DNA of 64,000 bases from Methanoregula sp. (GTDB taxonomy: Archaea; Halobacteriota; Methanomicrobia; Methanomicrobiales; Methanospirillaceae), in assembly GCF_028712425.1 (NCBI RefSeq), contig NZ_JAQTQD010000006.1:88411-152410 (forward strand), written 5' to 3'. The notes beneath the pieces are model-generated. The model was not told where the DNA came from. It saw only the letters and a program-made list of their open reading frames with translations, and made no database searches. Positions 61,080-64,000 of this stretch are shown piece by piece. How positions within the stretch are numbered: position 1 is the stretch's first letter; the number at the start of each line of letters is the position of its first letter. A program made the position numbers and the translations under genes.

Positions 61080-62336
61080 ATGGCAAAGAAAGGCGACATG
61101 CTCTATGCATGGACCAATGATGCAGAGATCCAGAAGAAAGCCGAGCTCGGTGGCGCTGTCACCGCACTCTGGAAGTACGCCCTTGACTCAAAGGCAGTCG
61201 ACGCAGTCCTCGTCATCTCCAAGGGTAAGGACCTCTACGATGCAAAGCCGACGCTGGTCAAGGACTCAAAGGAACTGGCAAACACCGCCGGGTCGCTCCA
61301 CTGCGGAACGCTCCTCCTGCCCAAGCTGATCAAGAAGTACTTCGATGGCGCTGCTGACATGAAGATCGGAGTCACCGTCAAGGGCTGCGACGCGATGGCG
61401 TTCTACGAACTCGCCAAGAGGAAGCAGATCAACCTCGACAACATCGTCATGATCGGTGTCAACTGCGGGGGGTCGGTCAGCCCGGTCGTCGCCCGCAAGA
61501 TGATCGCCGACAAGTACGGTGTTGACCCGGACGTTGTCCACAAGGAAGAGATCGACAAGGGCCAGTTCATCATCGAGTACGAAGGCGGACACAAGGGTAT
61601 CTCCGTGGACGAGCTCGAAGAGCACGGCTATGGCCGGCGCTCCAACTGCCGCCGCTGCAAGATGAAAGTCCCCCGCCAGGCTGACCTTGCCTGCGGTAAC
61701 TGGGGTGTCATCGGCCCGCGGGCCGGCAAGGCAACTTTTGTCGAGGTCTGCTCCGAAAAGGGCGCAAAGCTGATCGATGGTGCCGTCAAGGCCGGCGTCC
61801 TTGCAACCGAGGCACCCAACCCCAAGGGTCTGGAGATCCGCGGGAAGGTCGAGGGAGCCATGCTCAAGCTCGGCGACAAGTGGCGCAAGAAGGACTTCGA
61901 GGCACTCGGCGAGGGCAAGGACCGGTTAAGGAAGATCATGACCGAGACCTCCCGCTGCATCAAGTGCTACAGCTGCATCTCGGCCTGCCCGATCTGCTAC
62001 TGCGTAGACTGCACGACCAGGAACCCGTCGTACGTCACCCCCGGCGAGGTCCCCCCGAACTTCATGTTCCACCTCATCCGCTTCGCCCACATTGCATCGA
62101 GCTGCGTGAACTGCGGCCAGTGCCAGGAACTCTGCCCGTCGGAGATCCCGAACGCACTCTTCATGCACTCCCAGCAGGTCGAGCTCGAGAAGATGTTCGG
62201 CCACGTCCCTGGCCGGGACATGGAACTCCCGATCCTTGCGTATGCAGAGGAGAGAGAGGAGCGCGCCCGCCTGCACAACACCGGCAGCGACATGATCTAC
62301 GAGAACGTGTTCAACCCGATGCCGGGCAAACATTAA
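61080..62336 (+). CDS. fdhB: Formate dehydrogenase beta subunit (F420-reducing)
   Basis: A 418-residue FAD and iron-sulfur protein of the FdhB/FrhB family. The central KGCDAMAFYELAKRKQINLD and GVNCGGSVSPVV segments belong to the F420-binding domain; RRSNCRRCKMKVPRQADLAC is a Cys site; two ferredoxin-type clusters lie near 293-305 (CIKCYSCISAC) and 344-354 (CVNCGQCQELC). It passes electrons from FdhA to F420. ATG 61080 is one base beyond the fdhA stop. Confidence 0.92.
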   Translation: MAKKGDMLYAWTNDAEIQKKAELGGAVTALWKYALDSKAVDAVLVISKGKDLYDAKPTLVKDSKELANTAGSLHCGTLLLPKLIKKYFDGAADMKIGVTVKGCDAMAFYELAKRKQINLDNIVMIGVNCGGSVSPVVARKMIADKYGVDPDVVHKEEIDKGQFIIEYEGGHKGISVDELEEHGYGRRSNCRRCKMKVPRQADLACGNWGVIGPRAGKATFVEVCSEKGAKLIDGAVKAGVLATEAPNPKGLEIRGKVEGAMLKLGDKWRKKDFEALGEGKDRLRKIMTETSRCIKCYSCISACPICYCVDCTTRNPSYVTPGEVPPNFMFHLIRFAHIASSCVNCGQCQELCPSEIPNALFMHSQQVELEKMFGHVPGRDMELPILAYAEEREERARLHNTGSDMIYENVFNPMPGKH

Positions 62337-62338
62337 TC

Positions 62339-62345
62339 TTTTTTT
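62339..62345 (+). terminator. T-run after fdhB
   Basis: Seven T begin three bases after the fdhB stop and are followed by further pyrimidine-rich sequence, a typical archaeal T-tract terminator. Confidence 0.45.
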
Positions 62346-62501
62346 CCTTCTTTCCCACGCAGCGAACACTCCTGGCAGTTCCTGCTGTACGCTGCAATGG
62401 TTCAACCGGAAAATCCGGCTTTTCTGGTTAACAAATAAAACAAGTAAATCAATAATTATTTATTAGTGTCCGGTCGATCCCTGATCCTCGGAATGATTTC
62501 C

Positions 62502-63344
62502 ATGACCCAGAAACAGAACACAACACTCATCATCAGTATCGCACTCGTCATCCTGTTCATCGCAGCGGCATGTGCCGGCTGCACCGCGCCATCGCAGGAG
62601 ACAAAAAGCACCGCAGCGGCAACAACCGCAGTTCCCGCGGAGAGCATCCTTGTCTTCTCCGGCGCGGGCCTCAAGGCCCCGATGGAAGACGCCGGGAAGG
62701 CATTCACGCAAAAGTACGGCATCGGCGTCCAGTACAGTTATGGCGGAAGCGGGGTCCTCATCACGCAGATGAACCTGACCCACAAGGGTGATGTCTTCAT
62801 CCCCGGTTCCACGAACGAGTGGAAGACCGCAAAGGCCCAGGGCCTTGTCGATTCCTACCAGCTTGTTGCCTACCACGTGCCGGTGATTGTGGTGCAGAAG
62901 GGCAATCCGAAGAACATCGCCACGCTGAAGGATTTTGCACAGCCTGGCATGAAGATCGCACTCGGTGATGTCGATGCAACGGCCATCGGCAAGGCAGGGG
63001 CGAAGATGTTCAAGAAGCTGAACATTACCGCTGACGTTGAGAAGAATGTGGTGACCCGCACACCGACCATCAACGAACTGGTCACGATCATGAATGCCGG
63101 GCAAGCCGACGCCGCCATCCTGACGCTTGACAATGTCAAAACCGACAAGATGGACATGATCGAGATCCCGCTTACAGTAAACGAGGTCCTGATCACCCCC
63201 ATCGGCGTGACCACGTTCACCCGGAACCCGGATGCCGCAGCAAAGTTTGTCGCGTTCGTTGCATCGGACGAGGGCAAGGCGATCTTTGCAAAGCACGGGT
63301 TCCCGATCTACCCGGACCCGGTCTATGCGAATGTCCAGCCGTAA
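62502..63344 (+). CDS. Molybdate/tungstate ABC transporter substrate-binding protein (ModA-type)
   Basis: A 280-residue lipoprotein. Hydrophobic signal residues about 10-25 end in a lipobox (CAGC). The body is a ModA fold: VFSGAGLKAPMEDAGKAF, YGGSGVLITQM, GDVFIPGS, GDVDATAIGKAGAKMFKKL, NAGQADAAIL. Members bind molybdate or tungstate. It follows fdhAB, which needs the metal. ATG 62493 is an equally possible start. Confidence 0.88.
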   Translation: MTQKQNTTLIISIALVILFIAAACAGCTAPSQETKSTAAATTAVPAESILVFSGAGLKAPMEDAGKAFTQKYGIGVQYSYGGSGVLITQMNLTHKGDVFIPGSTNEWKTAKAQGLVDSYQLVAYHVPVIVVQKGNPKNIATLKDFAQPGMKIALGDVDATAIGKAGAKMFKKLNITADVEKNVVTRTPTINELVTIMNAGQADAAILTLDNVKTDKMDMIEIPLTVNEVLITPIGVTTFTRNPDAAAKFVAFVASDEGKAIFAKHGFPIYPDPVYANVQP

Positions 63345-63363
63345 GAGAGACCGTGAAGAAACC

Positions 63364-63843
63364 ATGATGGACTTCCGCCCGATAGGGATTGCGCATTCAG
63401 AGCTCACGACACGCGGTGCACCCCCGTTCCAGAGCTCGCTCTCTCAGGCAGGGGGGACGATCGAGGTCTTCCCCGAATACCGTGAGGGGCTCCGCGACAT
63501 CGAAGGATTCTCGCACCTCATCATCCTCTCCCATTTCAACCAGGCAGAGAAGCGGGCCCTCGCGGAAAAGCCGCTCCTGGACGGGGAGGCAAACCACGGG
63601 ATCTTTGCCACCCGCCACTTCAACCGGCCCAACCCGATCGGGATCTCGTACGTTGCCCTGACAGGGATCGCGGACGGGACGCTCTCGGTGAAAGGCATCG
63701 ACCTTCTTGACGGGACACCGGTCCTCGATATCAAGCCGTATATCCCGGCATTCGATTCCATTCCTGATGCCGTCTCCGGGTGGGTCACCACGACACATGT
63801 CGGGAGGCTCCGGGAAGCGGGAACAGGGATCCGGCCGCAGTAG
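63364..63843 (+). CDS. TrmO/TsaA-like protein (UPF0066)
   Basis: A 159-residue protein with FRPIGIAHSELTTRGAPPFQ, FSHLIILSHFN, ATRHFNRPNPIGISYVAL and GTPVLDIKPYIPAFDS, all UPF0066 motifs. Bacterial TrmO methylates N6 of t6A37 in tRNA using SAM. Archaeal members lie near metal or pterin genes and may have another substrate. It lies between the binding protein and the permease. ATG 63364 or 63367. Confidence 0.87.
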   Translation: MMDFRPIGIAHSELTTRGAPPFQSSLSQAGGTIEVFPEYREGLRDIEGFSHLIILSHFNQAEKRALAEKPLLDGEANHGIFATRHFNRPNPIGISYVALTGIADGTLSVKGIDLLDGTPVLDIKPYIPAFDSIPDAVSGWVTTTHVGRLREAGTGIRPQ

Positions 63844-63863
63844 CCGGGCAGGCGGAGACGTGG

Positions 63864-64000
63864 ATGCGGAAAGTATCGCTGGCCTTAACCCTCATCCTCT
63901 TTCTTGTTATCAGCGGGATGCTCCTTGGCCTCCTCTTCTACTCTCCGCTCTCCACGCTTCTTTCGAGCCTTGCAAGCCCCGAGATCCAGTTTGCGATCCT
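63864..64000 (+). CDS. ABC transporter permease, 5' part (probable molybdate/tungstate)
   Basis: The frame starts at ATG 63864 and runs past the window end: MRKVSLALTLILFLVISGML, then LGLLFYSPLSTLLSSLASPE. The basic start, hydrophobic helix and LLSSLASPEIQFAI segment fit the N-terminus of a ModB/WtpB permease. The context with the ModA-type gene supports this. Confidence 0.75.
   Translation, partial: MRKVSLALTLILFLVISGMLLGLLFYSPLSTLLSSLASPEIQFAI

Noticed and set aside
1..64000. tRNA, rRNA and riboswitch genes
   Set aside because: Intergenic regions were inspected for tRNA-like cloverleaf ends and known conserved RNA motifs; none was convincing.

Overview
The window reads as chromosomal DNA of a hydrogenotrophic methanogen, most likely of the Methanomicrobiales (Methanoregula-like). 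The evidence is two complete formylmethanofuran dehydrogenase operons, an F420-type formate dehydrogenase pair, archaeal type IV pilins, archaeal TATA-type promoters and Shine-Dalgarno sites of the GGTGA/GAGGT type. The genus is inference. No rRNA, tRNA or CRISPR array was found.

Layout. 1-5.2 kb: a sulfur-handling cluster (split YeeE/YedE transporter, two TusA-like carriers, a three-domain DsrE-like fusion, a C_GCAxxG_C_C protein and an OsmC protein). 5.4-10.1 kb (+) and 17.4-21.9 kb (-): two formylmethanofuran dehydrogenase operons with the same order (ferredoxin-D-B-A-C), pointing at each other. Between them lie a SagB-type nitroreductase, a MoeA fused to a substrate-binding domain, a molybdenum-storage-like kinase, a cysteine desulfurase and a small protein plus methyltransferase pair. 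22-26 kb: a transglutaminase-like lipoprotein, an iron-sulfur flavoprotein, a methyltransferase, a DUF457-type membrane protein and a paralogue of an unknown family. 26-28.3 kb: an FmdE-like gene interrupted by TGA, hairpin-rich repeats, a transposase remnant and a broken paralogue.

28.4-33.6 kb: a five-gene peptide/nickel-type ABC transporter. 34-35.4 kb: two pilins. 36.1-47.6 kb: an accessory island with five methyltransferases (four clearly one family), a DUF4213/DUF364 protein, a radical SAM-substrate-binding fusion, an intact FmdE-like protein, two related small proteins, a phosphoesterase, a secreted beta-helix-like protein, an RHS remnant and a mop/TOBE protein. 48.1-55.5 kb: four pilin-like genes, a secretion ATPase and a two-module TadC/FlaJ-like membrane protein, together a type IV pilus locus. 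56.4-59.0 kb: gene-poor, with another copy of the dispersed repeat. 59.2-64 kb: fdhA-like and fdhB, a ModA-type binding protein, a TrmO/TsaA-like gene and the start of a permease.

Much of the window can be read as supply to molybdenum/tungsten bis-pterin enzymes (Fwd twice, Fdh): metal uptake (ModA/permease, mop), cofactor insertion (MoeA), possible metal storage, and sulfur delivery (desulfurase, Tus/Dsr-like relay). The best candidates for something undescribed are the methyltransferase/FmdE/radical-SAM island with its metal-type ABC transporter, the sulfur relay beside fwd, the TGA that aligns with a zinc-finger cysteine in one FmdE gene, and a dispersed double-hairpin repeat.
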